DNA from: Phalacrocorax aristotelis
Lineage: Eukaryota; Chordata; Aves; Suliformes; Phalacrocoracidae
Direction of reading: 5' to 3'
DNA: 64,000 nt
Assembly (NCBI RefSeq): GCF_949628215.1
Contig: NC_134279.1
Span: 12,134,041-12,198,040, forward strand
The notes beneath the pieces were generated by a model, which was not told the origin of the DNA, did not search any database, and was given only the letters and a program-made list of their open reading frames with translations. The translations under genes and the position numbers were made by a program. This document shows, piece after piece, positions 24,123 to 35,860 of this stretch; position 1 is the first letter of the stretch; each line of letters starts with the position of its first letter.

Positions 24123-24716
24123 TATTTCTTCTGAATACGTGAACTGACAGACTCCTAGCAACTGTTTATTGTAAAATATATGCAAAGAAAGAATTATATA
24201 TATAACAGATATTATCCCTGACCCAAACAAGAGAACACTATAGGTAGAGTCCTTTGTTTGAAAGACTGCTGCCAGAAGCACTGTCCCAGTACCCTACACG
24301 CTTTCAGCATTTCATGCTCAAAAGCAACCCTTTTACCTGCAGGAATAATGGAACAATTTTATGCATATAGAATTAGACTGTGCAGTTTTCTTGTTAAGCC
24401 AGTACAGTTTGTAACAGCGGATAGCCGCTGGGAGAACACACTAAAATAGAAGTGGTATGGATTTCTGAGAGAATTCTGGAAGATTTTCCATATATTGGAC
24501 AAATATTACAGTACTGTACAGTTTTCGTATTTGAGGAACGACAACGTTATCTTACTACTGACAAGACAGGCCTCAGCCCTAAGCAATAATAGAGCCTCTT
24601 AACTATGGCAGTGAGGGAGGCGACATGGAAGACAGTTTTCTATACTGTGAAACTTTTCAACTTTTCACGTTCTCCCCCCATGTTTCTTAAGGATTGAGAG
24701 AAGAAGGGCTTAACAA

Positions 24717-24737
24717 GTGTGTGTGTGTGTGCGCGCG
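24717..24737. repeat. (GT)7(GC)3 alternating purine-pyrimidine tract
   Basis: Twenty-one bases of strictly alternating purine and pyrimidine, GT repeats passing into GC. Such tracts are known to favour Z-DNA under supercoiling; whether this one does is inference. Confidence 0.9.
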
Positions 24738-27700
24738 GATTGAAGTTGATTTTCATAGGCAGAGAAGAGGAATATAGAGGAGAAATAAAATGAGACAAGC
24801 ATTAAAAAAAAAACAACCCACCTCAGACACGCCAATGTGTGATCGTCAAGTACCTGTGCTGACATCCCAAGTCAAGCTCTTAAATTATTAACACAGTTTG
24901 CCTTCTTTCCCGATGGGTGTTGTGCCAAAGCTGACATGCTTTGACTGAAATGTTTTATTTCTGAAAACCTGACATTTTTCCCACAGCCACAGTTTCATTA
25001 AAGCTTTTCCGTTAGGAAAAGAAATGGTTCAGTGATGAGCTTCTAAGCATGGACTCCACAGTATCTGTCCTACAGCACTGGTGAGGAATGAAGAGCAGCT
25101 ACGTAGGGCTCCTGGAACGTAGCATACCCACCAGCACTCTGATTGTATTATACATGGCATACAATAATGTAGAAATACCATAACGTGAATGAATATTTTA
25201 TACCTTTCCTGGCATAAAATATTAATCTGGTTATTCATTCACCTTTAATGAGCTAAATTAGAATCACATTTGAAACATTGTTTAAAACATTATCCACATT
25301 TACTTGTCTTATAAACACCCGTTAAAGATGCCACATATCAAGTTGTAGACCACATTTTTCTTCAAATAACCCTCCTCCCTGAAGTCCTGCTGAGTTAGTG
25401 ATATTTGTGTTGTATTTTTTGTTTAGTTATATGAAAAATTGTAAGAAACAGGAAGTGCTATATAGAAGTGCAGTTGAGACTCTGGAAGACATGCAGGAAT
25501 AAGTTGTCATTCCTGTTCCTCCTACTTCAGTCTGGAGCAGATGCACAAGACTGACTTTGTATCTACTTCTTGCGGTCACAGCGTGAGACCGTCTGACATG
25601 CCCACTCCAAATGACGAGGAGGCCTGGCTTCCTTCATTAGATGCAACCACAATTCAGACTCTGTGGTAGTACAGAATAAAAGCACTCATTTTCCATCGAG
25701 CATACTCAAAGGAATGGGGAAAGCACAGGATGAAATTGTCAGAACAAAATGAAGTAAAGTGAGGAAAGATGTAGTGGGGAATGGAAGAGTAATCAAAAAG
25801 GATGATGGGATGCTGGGTAATTGGCCAGGTAAATGGCACGAGAATGCAAAAGGGCATGAAAAAAGAGACGGAAAAGAGTAATCAAGGAGGTGAAGGAAGC
25901 GTATGTTAAGACATAAGACACCAAGTACAAGTGTTTAAACATTACCTGTGTGTTCTGTCAGATATATCTGAAGGGGAAGGTTTTAAGCAGTCATATTTTC
26001 AACTTTATGACTTAGTAATTACATAGCCTGACTGCCTCAGAAAAGTGAATTAAAATACAGTATTTAAACTACTATGAGCTGCTATCTCATCTGCCAGGTG
26101 TTAGGCATTTCATAGTAGCTTGAGGACTCTATTTATATGTATTATATGGCTTTAAATATTGTACAGATGTGAATACAATCACATCATTTTAAATGTGCAC
26201 ATTCAATGAGGCATCTGCATTTTTCACAAACATCATAATTGCATAAAAGAGGGAATTGTGAATGAATCCTTGGATCTGTCATTTTAACATAAATATGTGG
26301 TAAATATTGTTAGCTCTCTATTAAAGGGGACACGGGCTAAATACAATGAGTGTTGAGAAGAGGTGTAATTTCCAAGTGCTTTGTGTTAAATATCTAATCA
26401 GCGTGGAAGATTCCATATAAATCTCAGCAATATAACGTGAATGTCTTTTGTTTCATCTTCCTACTGTATTTTTCAAAGAAAAGTGCAATACATTCTACTA
26501 AAAAAAACCCCAAACCCCTCACCCCAAATTCCTTACCCTTGTTCCCCAAAAAATGGCTTTCAATGTCATATTTTTATTAAAAAGATTGAGTTGAATGCAA
26601 TTCTAACTTAGACAGTTTTTCAGGGTATGGTTCTACAATGTAATGTTTGGTGAAAAGAAATGGGCACCTTTATAAACTATTGAAAATAATTAAAATGCAG
26701 ATATTTGCATCTTTCAGAAGTGATTCACATTGCATTGCTATCACCTGGTAGCCTCTGGTAGGTGTGGGTGTGATGAAGTAGCTGCTTGCTGCCTCCCAGC
26801 AGAAAGAAGACCCTGACTGCATCCGCAGTTCGTTCTTAAATGCTAATTTATGCCGGTACAGAGTAGAGGCAGTTGATCACACAGTTGGGCTGTTGTTTCA
26901 CCTGGAAAGGGTATCGCTTCTTGCATGAGAACGGTGTATTTCTATGTGATCCCTTCTCTTTGGTCTGTTTAGTGTTGCTTATTTACTCCTGGTTTGTATT
27001 GGAATGGAACAGGCATAAGTACGTGGTTAACTGGTCCCAGATGGGCAGTTCCTTTGTGCTATAACTTGGCCTTGCCAAGGGAAGGTCAAATGTTTAATCA
27101 AACCATCTTCAGTGGTTTTAAGCCTAAACCTACAACCATTTTGTTCTGAAAGGGACTAGACACATGAATATTGTCAGATTCAACAAAGCAGATCGAGGTG
27201 GTTTCCTTGTCTTTGTCAGCAGTTAGTTGTGATCCTCTGGGAGAGACTCTATGTCAGTGTAACTGCAGGTGTAATTGCTGTGTCGTTACTGTGTTTATTA
27301 AATACGAACACAGCATGGCTGAGTTTGTTCTCAAGAGCTTGACTTCAGAGTGCCACAGACATGCCCCTTGTTGTGCTGGGTCATGTTTAAACAGATAATG
27401 TTTGCTGCAGAACTGATCTTCGGCCAACGTACCTGTCTTTGTTCTGGGGAGAGAGGCTTGGACTAACCTATATGGGAAGTGTAGCTTTATTTGGTTTAAA
27501 AAAATCCCATTGACTCATGTTTTATCATGATGTAACGCTATGTAATGGTACATTTATGCTGGCAAAGCCATCTTGAGAGATCTGGCTTTTCAGATGTAGT
27601 CCATGTTACAAGCAATGTTTATCAAAACACATAGTTTTAATAGTTCAAAAATATTAATAAATTATATATCTTAGTAATTTACATTCAGGACTGAATGTTG

Positions 27701-30700
27701 TCAGAGCATGTTTTTGAAAACCTGAGTTCAAGCTAAAAAATTGCTATAATTTGATAACTAAATAAACACACAATTTTTCCGAAATGTGAAATTCAGAATA
27801 TGGGACATTTTTTATGACTTACATCACTGTAGCTCCAACGACAGAGCTATGGATCAAGTTCCTGAGGACTTTCTACCTAAAACTTATGCCACTGCCGTTC
27901 AAGATTATACTATTCATAGATCTATTTGGTTATTTTGAGCAGAGAATAAAATTCCAAAACACCTACAGCATTTTTATTGTAAGTTAATTTTTTAAAATAA
28001 ATTCAGCACATCGTTCTGAGGAGAGAGTTATTATTACCACTGTAAAATCGTTTAGAATGCATTTGCATGGCTTAATTGACCTTGAATAATGCAAACTCTT
28101 CCACTCCGACTGACATGAGATGGAAGGAAAAGGCAGTGAGACTTGCATAATCTTCCTATTAAATTCAGACTGCCAAAATGAAAGGGAAACTGACTTAGAA
28201 TTTGTCTGTAAATCACATTCCTCTTTCCACAATGACACAAAGAGATTCTGAAAAGAATTTGGTTAGCCCTCAGGAAGGAACAATCACGCTTAATTTCAAG
28301 ACATTTAATAATTGCTGACATTTTCTATGGCTCATGGAGCTGTCCTTTATGACAATTACGGTTTCAGCAATGGTAGTCAGGTTATTTTAAGTTTATAGTA
28401 AATTCTAAATTATTTTTCCTGTTAGAGATTGCTAGTCATCATGCTGTTCCTCAGTGCATCATACAGCAATGCTGAGTTTTACTGAGATACCTAAGTAGCT
28501 TTACTTGTTGGTTTGCTTATCTGTCCATCCACAATGTGTAAACCAGTCCTTTCCACAACTCTGTATGAGATGCTTGTGTTTCCCTCTAACCTGTGATGAC
28601 AACTCTGGTCTTCAGCTAAAATTCTTCTTAAGTACTTTCTCTGTAACCTTCACTTCTTCATGCTGTTGGTTTTCACTTGGTGGCTTTATATAGTTACCTT
28701 AGATCTTTTAAAGACACGTTATAATTATGTCCAGTATTTCCCTTTGATGCTGGTGGAAAAGAGCTTCTAGTTGGTAAGTTCTCAACTGTCTTTCCTCAAA
28801 TGCCCCCACCATGTTTTGGGGTGTTTTTTTGAAGGCACATATTTTCCTATTTAAAGTCTGATAGATGGGGTCTACAGTTATATCTCGGAAAAAAACACAC
28901 TTTACTCTGATTTTAATTTTTCTGTTGGGTTTACTGAGTTCTGTGGATTGCTTTTCTAATTCTGAAGTTGTGATTGCCTTGGAGCTACATTGCTTACGGT
29001 GATTCTAACCACAGAGGTATAGTTGAACAATAATAATCCAAATATAAGAGTTACTAGAATGCACATTACTAATCTTCATGTTGTACAACTACAGTATCTG
29101 TGGATTGAATTGGGCTTCCTTCTTTATTCTGTATTACAATCCTGCCTCCTCAGTTAAGAGTAGTGTTTGCTGCTTAGTGAAGACTGAATACGTGTTTCTA
29201 GACTTCTCATATTAATCATCCCCTGAATACTTCTGGTTTTGTTTCCTCAAGTTAGCAGTAATTTTTTCATTGCTGTCTTCTGTGGTCTTGTAGGTAAATA
29301 GTATCATTTATTGTATTTCCCTTGATACAAAGCCAGCTCCATTTTTATAGCAGCAAAAGCCACTGGAGAGTCTGTGGAAAAAGAATGGCCCCATTGCATG
29401 AAAAATGTGGGAAAAGTCTTGAAGAGCTGGAGTTGTCTGTAAAGTTATAAAGCTTCTTCAGATACTGGAGTTTCTTTGCAAAGGAGCTTCCTTTTCCACT
29501 TCTCTAGCCTTATGAGAAACTTGGGATTGTATTGGGGCATCAGAGTGTACTTAGTGGTTAATTTCATGGCCTTTGTACCACACAGTTCCCCATCCTGGAG
29601 GCTGTTTGGGACCATGGAACTGCAGAAATCTAGTGGCCTTCTCATTTCAGGAAGAACACAGAATCCCAGCACATATATTAATTTTGCCAGAGTACATCTA
29701 TTTATTATTTCTTTTATTTTATTGTCTTCCTAATTATTGTGAGTCTTCCATCATCCTTTTGCTGACATTTCAGTAAATGTTAAAGAACAAAGATTAAAGA
29801 GCAGCCAATGCAAGTGTGACTTTAATTAAACTATTGAGCCAGGATATGTCATTCTGAATAATGCTGAACTTGCATTATCCAACATTGCATTGATTAACTG
29901 CATTTAAATGTAAATTTTGATTCCACATAACCTATATTATTTTTAATCAAGATAATCTTGTCTTAGAATATGGCAATTTATTTCTGAATAAGTGTTAGTG
30001 AGAATATAGTGTTTACCCTAGATTATGGTGGCATGCTCTTGGACCAAGAAAAGTATACTTTGAGCTATCCCATGTTTTTTCCTTCCATAGATATTGTAAG
30101 GCCTTTTGGCAATGTTTGTGGATTTTTAAGCAAATACCATAAATCTATGTAAAGTATGTCTGTGAAGTATAAGTAAGCATTGTACAGGGCAGGAGGTTGA
30201 AATTATTGCAAATTCAAGTGTCTGACAACTTCCTTATCACATAAAAGCATTTTAAATACATTTAAATAAATGGTTTGTATCAGAAATGGTGACCATTTCA
30301 GTTCAATATATGCAAAGCAATACATTTGACATCTCATTTTAGAACTGCAGGTTTTGTTTGAAAATTGATCTAACCTAAGAAATATTTGTACTCCCAAAGA
30401 GAAAAACCAACTTCTTTCAAATAGAATGACATTTTAAGCATTTATTTTAAATTATTTTGAATTTTGCTTAATGAAAAAACCACAACCCTAAAACATTTAA
30501 ATTTTAACCAGATTATTTGTTCTGTCTTCTTTACCATAATACTGCATTCTATATATTATGGTATTCTATGCCACAATATAGATCAGCTGCCTAGTTTGCT
30601 GACTGAATCAAGAGAGTCCATTCTTGCTATATTTAATGAAAAAAAGCGCTGCTACAAATTTTATATTATGGTTGCCTGGGAAAAGGAATCAGGATCAGTA

Positions 30701-33163
30701 AGGGCAGCTATTTGCTTCAGTTCTTTTAAAAACAAGTAGAATGCCGCCATCTCACTGCCACTTGTGCATATGAAAATAACAAAAGTACTGAGCACGTGAA
30801 TGGTGAGCAGCGAATGGTAAGACTGGGTTGGTACATTTGCTTTGTGCCCTTGTTCCCCCCGTTCAAGTTGATAACAGCTGATATCAAAGCTCCTGCAGCT
30901 CTGAAGCATATCGCTCCATTTATGGCCAGTCTAGCAAAATGAATTTTTTCAAACACGAGTTTAAGGTTAATCAATTTCAAGTACACTCACTCGCGGGTTA
31001 GTGCAGCCTCTGCATCTTCTACAGCTGAGTAAAAAGTAATCTCACTTAGGCTGTTCCCACTTGGAACTCAGCTGGGTGTTCATGCAGCTGAAGGATCTAT
31101 TGATGCTTTCCACTATTTGGTGTGTACATGAAAATTGTTTGATAAATATTGCTAATATCTTTGCTACATAGCTTGTCGTTTTAAATTTTGGACAGGGAAT
31201 GCTCATACCATCTGACTCGCTCAATGAGATCCATGTTACGGGTTGATGGAAGCCATTCAGACTAGGCTGGGGAGCTATTAACCACCTTTGTTTCTTTTAA
31301 ATATATGATAGAGTGAAAATTAGCTAGTTAGGAAGCCTGCATACCTTGCAATGCACTTCTGTGAGACAAAACAATTAATGGCCTCTTGTTTAGTTGGGGT
31401 AAACAGAGTGATCAAACCCAAAGCATCATAAAAAGTTAAGAAAGTTAATGATACAGTTGTCATATTAACAAATACTACAGATAATATAAACTCAGCTGAC
31501 AAACCACATCAGCAGTTGATAATGTATGATTAAGAATTGAATGTCAATGAACTGCAATAGCATAGATGTAATTTCAGTTTAAGAAGCAAATAGCCTGTAA
31601 AAGTCTCAAACCAAAAGTGACTGTATCTTTCCTAAGCTTACTCTGTATGTCAAAGTAAATGGGAAAGAACATTTACTGAGTGAGAGTCTCTAAGCAGGGT
31701 TTAGTCATCCATACATCAAGAACAGCTTGGACCTTATGATGGACTAGTAGCTCCTTGCTGATGGTCAAGGTATCATAAGACCCTGTCCTGCTTTCTGAAT
31801 GGTAGTGGCATTGGGATATTAAATATTTTTTTCTAAGAACAAGAGCAAACGTTTGCTTCTGTTATGCTTTCAAGTGTACCATTTCGTATGCCTAGTCTGC
31901 TGTGGTGTCTGTTAGGCTGTAGCACCAAGGTCACATATATGAGGTAGGATATTGACAACCTTGCGGGATTTAAGTTGACTTTACTTTTTACAGGTGACAT
32001 CCCACCAAACTGTAGATGTTACTGTTGTTTAAACTAGACTCGTAGCTTATTATCCTTATCATCATTTTTACAGCAAATGGAGAAAAATAAGCACTTCTAA
32101 GATATAGTTCATCTCATCCTGAGGTAGATGTCTGAAACAGACCACATATATCACAGAAAGCGCCTGTTTATCCTCAACAATTTTAAAGAGAGCTGAGGGT
32201 GATTAGCTCAAAAACAGATGTCTCTAGTGCAACAGTCTAAACCCAGGTGAGATAAATCTTAATATCCAGGGGCGACTATACTCTCCCTTAACGGCTTTAA
32301 ATAAACAGACTCTCACAGCAAATGTATAATCACTTTCAAAATATTTATCACCCTACTAAGGGTTTTGAGTAGAGGGGGATACATTTTTTTCTGCTTTCAA
32401 TGTTTAGCTTCTAGTTTTACAATACTAACTGCGCTGGGATGACATCTGTAAATATCATGTTGTTTTATGTAAGATTCAAGTCTTCCAGTAAACCAGTTTT
32501 AAAAATACACCCTATCTGCTTTTAAAGTAACTCATCGCTTAATAATAATCTTGTCCCATCAGCAGTAATTCTGTGAAGATATCTAAAATCATAGTTTTTG
32601 TCTTCTGTGCAGGAGCTCTTCTTTCAAATATATGAAATGATGAATAAAATTCTCTCTTAAATCTAGGGGTTTTGGCAGCTTACTATTAGAAATTCAGGTT
32701 CTTGCTAACTCACAATGAAAGGAATAAAAACAAGTTAGAGTTTTTCCTGCTGAGAAATATCACTAGTGTCAGTGATGAAAGGGTTGTTCTCAGGGAACTG
32801 CAGAACAATTGTCTTGCAGCATTTGTTTAAATGAAGCCTATTTTATTGGCCTTTTGCACCTCAGAAGGACCTCTCAGATTCCAGTGGGCTGAATTCTTGT
32901 CATACTGTGATAAATTCATGCGGTCTCATTTTCACGAGCACTGAACAGACACTGCTCACGTTGAAATCCATGAGAGCTGTGTGAAATAGCGCTTCTGCAA
33001 AAGCAGGCCAAAAAGTTGTGGTGCAGTCTGTTATGCCTAGATGAGTTTGTGGGATTTGAGTTTTTCTCTTTAAAAGTCTGTAGGCTAAACCACCTCAGGT
33101 TAATGGGAATGCTTGAGGATGTTGTGACATGCTTCTCTAAGCACAATTTTACACAAGCTCATG

Positions 33164-33183
33164 CTCTCTCTCACACACACACA
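33164..33183. repeat. (CT)n(CA)n microsatellite
   Basis: A short CT run changes into CA repeats (CTCTCTCTCACACACACACA). No gene context. Confidence 0.85.
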
Positions 33184-34644
33184 AGGCGTGCAGTCTTTTG
33201 AGGAGCAGATGCTCATCTGAACATTCACAGTGATAATATGCACACTCATACTGTGATGGTAGATATGGCCCCCACATCTCAAGGGACACTTTGTCAGTAC
33301 ATAAATAGCTATCTTATTGGGTTTGTATGGAAAAGTATATCAACAGTGGGAAAAAATTATAAACATGTGATGTACAAATATGTTTATGTATGTATAAATG
33401 TAATACAAATATATAATAAAGACTTGACAGTCAGCAATTTCAATCTGGCTGTAGGGTAACTGGTGCTGAAATGAGTAGCCAGCCGGGTCACTTGGTTTTT
33501 GTATTGTCTTGAAATGTCTTCAAAAGATCCTATGCTCATTAGCTTTTTTTTTTTTTAATATTATTGCTACTTTTCAGTGGCTGTTTACACCAGATGTTTG
33601 CTCCTGTATATATGTATATGGCTATGTGATTGCAGCATAGGATTGCTGGGAACTACGCAATATAACACATTTAACACCATTGTAAACATGTAAACATTCA
33701 GAACTACATGTGCCCTAGTTCCTTCTTCCCCCATCTCTTTCTCTGCTTCCCAGGACCTTATGAGGAATAGGAAGGAAAAAAAAACCCAACTAATTGAAGG
33801 ATTTTCTTGGATATTTGGTAGTTTTCCTCTTGTTTACACACAGTGCTTACAAAGTCATTTCAATTTCTTGATAATTTCTCCATAAATTACAAACTGACAT
33901 AGATTGTCTGATGAGATCTTTGTGAGCAATATGACAGTAATGTATATAGCACTTTATGTGGTTTGAGAAAAGCAGCACACTGGGAGGAAAAATGTTTGTT
34001 TCTATTGAGAAAGATACGCTGTGATGTGGTATAAAGATTCTCTAAAAAGGTTAGACTTCTCTTGTACTTAGAAGGAGAAAAGTGTTATTTTTGTTTTTGT
34101 TTGCTCTATTAATCTTACATATACTGTACTTAGTCTGTCAAAATCTCCTTTGAGAGGTATCTCCATGACCGGTGAAACATGACACATGAACCATGAAAAT
34201 CAGAGTTGTGTGTACTGAGTTATTTTGCGGTACTGGTGGTTCTTTTGTAAGTTCAGCTAATAACAGCTTCACAGGTCAGCTGTGGTTTATAATTGAGTTA
34301 GATCATGTCCTTGTGGCTTTGAAAGAGCAGGTCATCCAGGGAAACGTTAACAGCTGTAACACTTGTAAGGCACTAAAACCAGTCATGATTAACCATAGTT
34401 TCAACTATCTTGAGTAGTGTCTTATCTATGAAGGTGCTACAGGTTGTTAGTTTAAATGTAGGTATGTAGGTGAATGTAAATATATGTGTTTATAAAAATA
34501 AATTTTTATAGGTAAATATAAGTGTTTACACATGTACTTACATCCCATGGTATGAGTTTAATCAATATACTTCATAGCTTTACTTGTTTTGAATAAAGAT
34601 GGAAGAATCTGTTGCAGGTTTAGAAAAGAAAAATATTTTGGCTG

Positions 34645-34689
34645 GGATTATATTTTATTTAGATTTTATTAGGATTATATTTTATTTAG
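34645..34689. repeat. 27-bp tandem duplication, 1.7 copies
   Basis: The 18-mer GGATTATATTTTATTTAG occurs exactly at 34645-34662 and again at 34672-34689, separated by ATTTTATTA. The unit is therefore 27 bp and the second copy is incomplete. Identity is perfect, so the duplication is recent relative to the old repeats nearby. Confidence 0.92.
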
Positions 34690-34979
34690 GCCATGCATGG
34701 AAAATACAATGTTTTAATGAATGCAACATGAGATCAGGGAAGGATTTCCCACATTCTGCAGTTCTGTTTCTCATTTGTGTTGCTCTCTTAAGGACCAAAC
34801 AAGAGGTTTCTGGCAGAAATAAGCTGCGGGCCTTGTTGAAGTCCTTTCATCTAGTGACTTTCAGCTCCTGTGACCAGTCTCACGGATTTTTATGGATTAG
34901 TTTCACTAGTTCTCACAGATGAGTTTCACTGGTTGTTTCTAGGGAAGCGCTGCAATGCTGCCTCCAAATTTCCCTCCCA

Positions 34980-35860
34980 GTGTTTTAGTGCACCTCTAGT
35001 GCAGATTGCTTAGCAATGAGAGCTTTACCTTGAAAAGCAGAAATTGCAGTGTTAGTGATCCAGGGTGGGAGCTTCATTGTGCTGCCAGAAGAGGGGAGTT
35101 GGATCCTTACTGTGATGTACAGCATTTCTGCTTCCAAAGTAGAACCTGCCCTGCAGGCAGCAGGCACGCCAAGTGTCATTTGCCAGTGTTCTTCCAAACC
35201 AGGACTGCAGCCTCTGGTTTTGTGCAGCTTCTCTGAGGCAGGGCCTGCAGAGGTTGACAAAACGGCTGGGTGATCGCATCCCAGAAGGTGATGGTGCTGA
35301 CAGTTCTGCCCCGGGGCCCACAGGACCTCCAGGCCACCAGCGTGGCCTCCAGCACCCATCCCGGCATGTCAGCCTGCTGCAGCGGGGACATTGTGTCTGC
35401 CAGCATGGTACATCAGCGTAATATTGGGGTCTTCCACTTCAGCCAAAGCTCCGCATACCTAGCTGTGATACAAACAGAAGTTAAATCATTACAACAAGAA
35501 AAGGGTGGTTGTAGCTCTTACCTTGAAGCACAGCGTGGCCTGGGTTTGTATGCTGGAGCCAGAGCTGCATCACTGTAGGCAGGAGGTCCTGCTGGGCTTC
35601 GGATGCTGAGCTCTGGGGCTGACATGAAAAAAGAGCTGCTGTGAAGTTAGAGGCCTGCCCTAGAGGCACAATTGTCTGGTGTCAGAGATTAAAGTTGCTG
35701 CTGCTCTTTACTTGCAGTGAGCGTCCTGCCCTGGGGGTAGAGGCACGCAGTGTCACTTCCAACATGACAGTAGCTCCTGGAGGCCGCGCTGTATGCCTGC
35801 CATGCCAAACAGTCTTGTCATGGAAACTGCTTCCACAGTAGGGGTTTTCCAGTGGTACAG
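34980..35860 (-). other. GC-rich island with exon-like segment, unidentified
   Basis: An abrupt GC-rich and CpG-richer block in AT-rich surroundings. On the minus strand 35618-35522 behaves like an internal exon of 97 nt: it is preceded by CTCTTTTTTCATGTCAG, a good pyrimidine tract and acceptor, and followed by CTTCAAG|GTAAGA, a near-consensus donor. One frame is open through it and contains ASEAQQDLLPTVMQLWLQ. Other GC-rich pieces at about 35140-35240, 35290-35410 and 35713-35840 resemble each other weakly (a shared CTGCCC(C/T)GGGG core) and have overlapping open frames on both strands with stops between them. I do not recognise the protein. It may be a decayed gene with duplicated exons, an exon of a real gene spanning this window, or a GC-rich repeat. 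Strand is inferred from the splice-like signals only. Confidence 0.35.

Larger units (their letters stand above)
22161..34940. other. long AT-rich non-coding stretch, possible conserved elements
   Basis: Nearly 13 kb with no recognisable gene or transposon. Several sub-segments have balanced, non-repetitive sequence with dense homeodomain-type TAAT cores and read like conserved non-coding elements: about 23390-23900, 26100-26450, 27990-28400, 29800-30000 and 30740-31560. This is an impression, not a measurement. Simple repeats inside it are a TA run at 24109-24122, GT/GC at 24717-24737, CT/CA at 33164-33183, and a 27-bp tandem duplication at 34645-34689. Open frames are short throughout. Confidence 0.55.
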
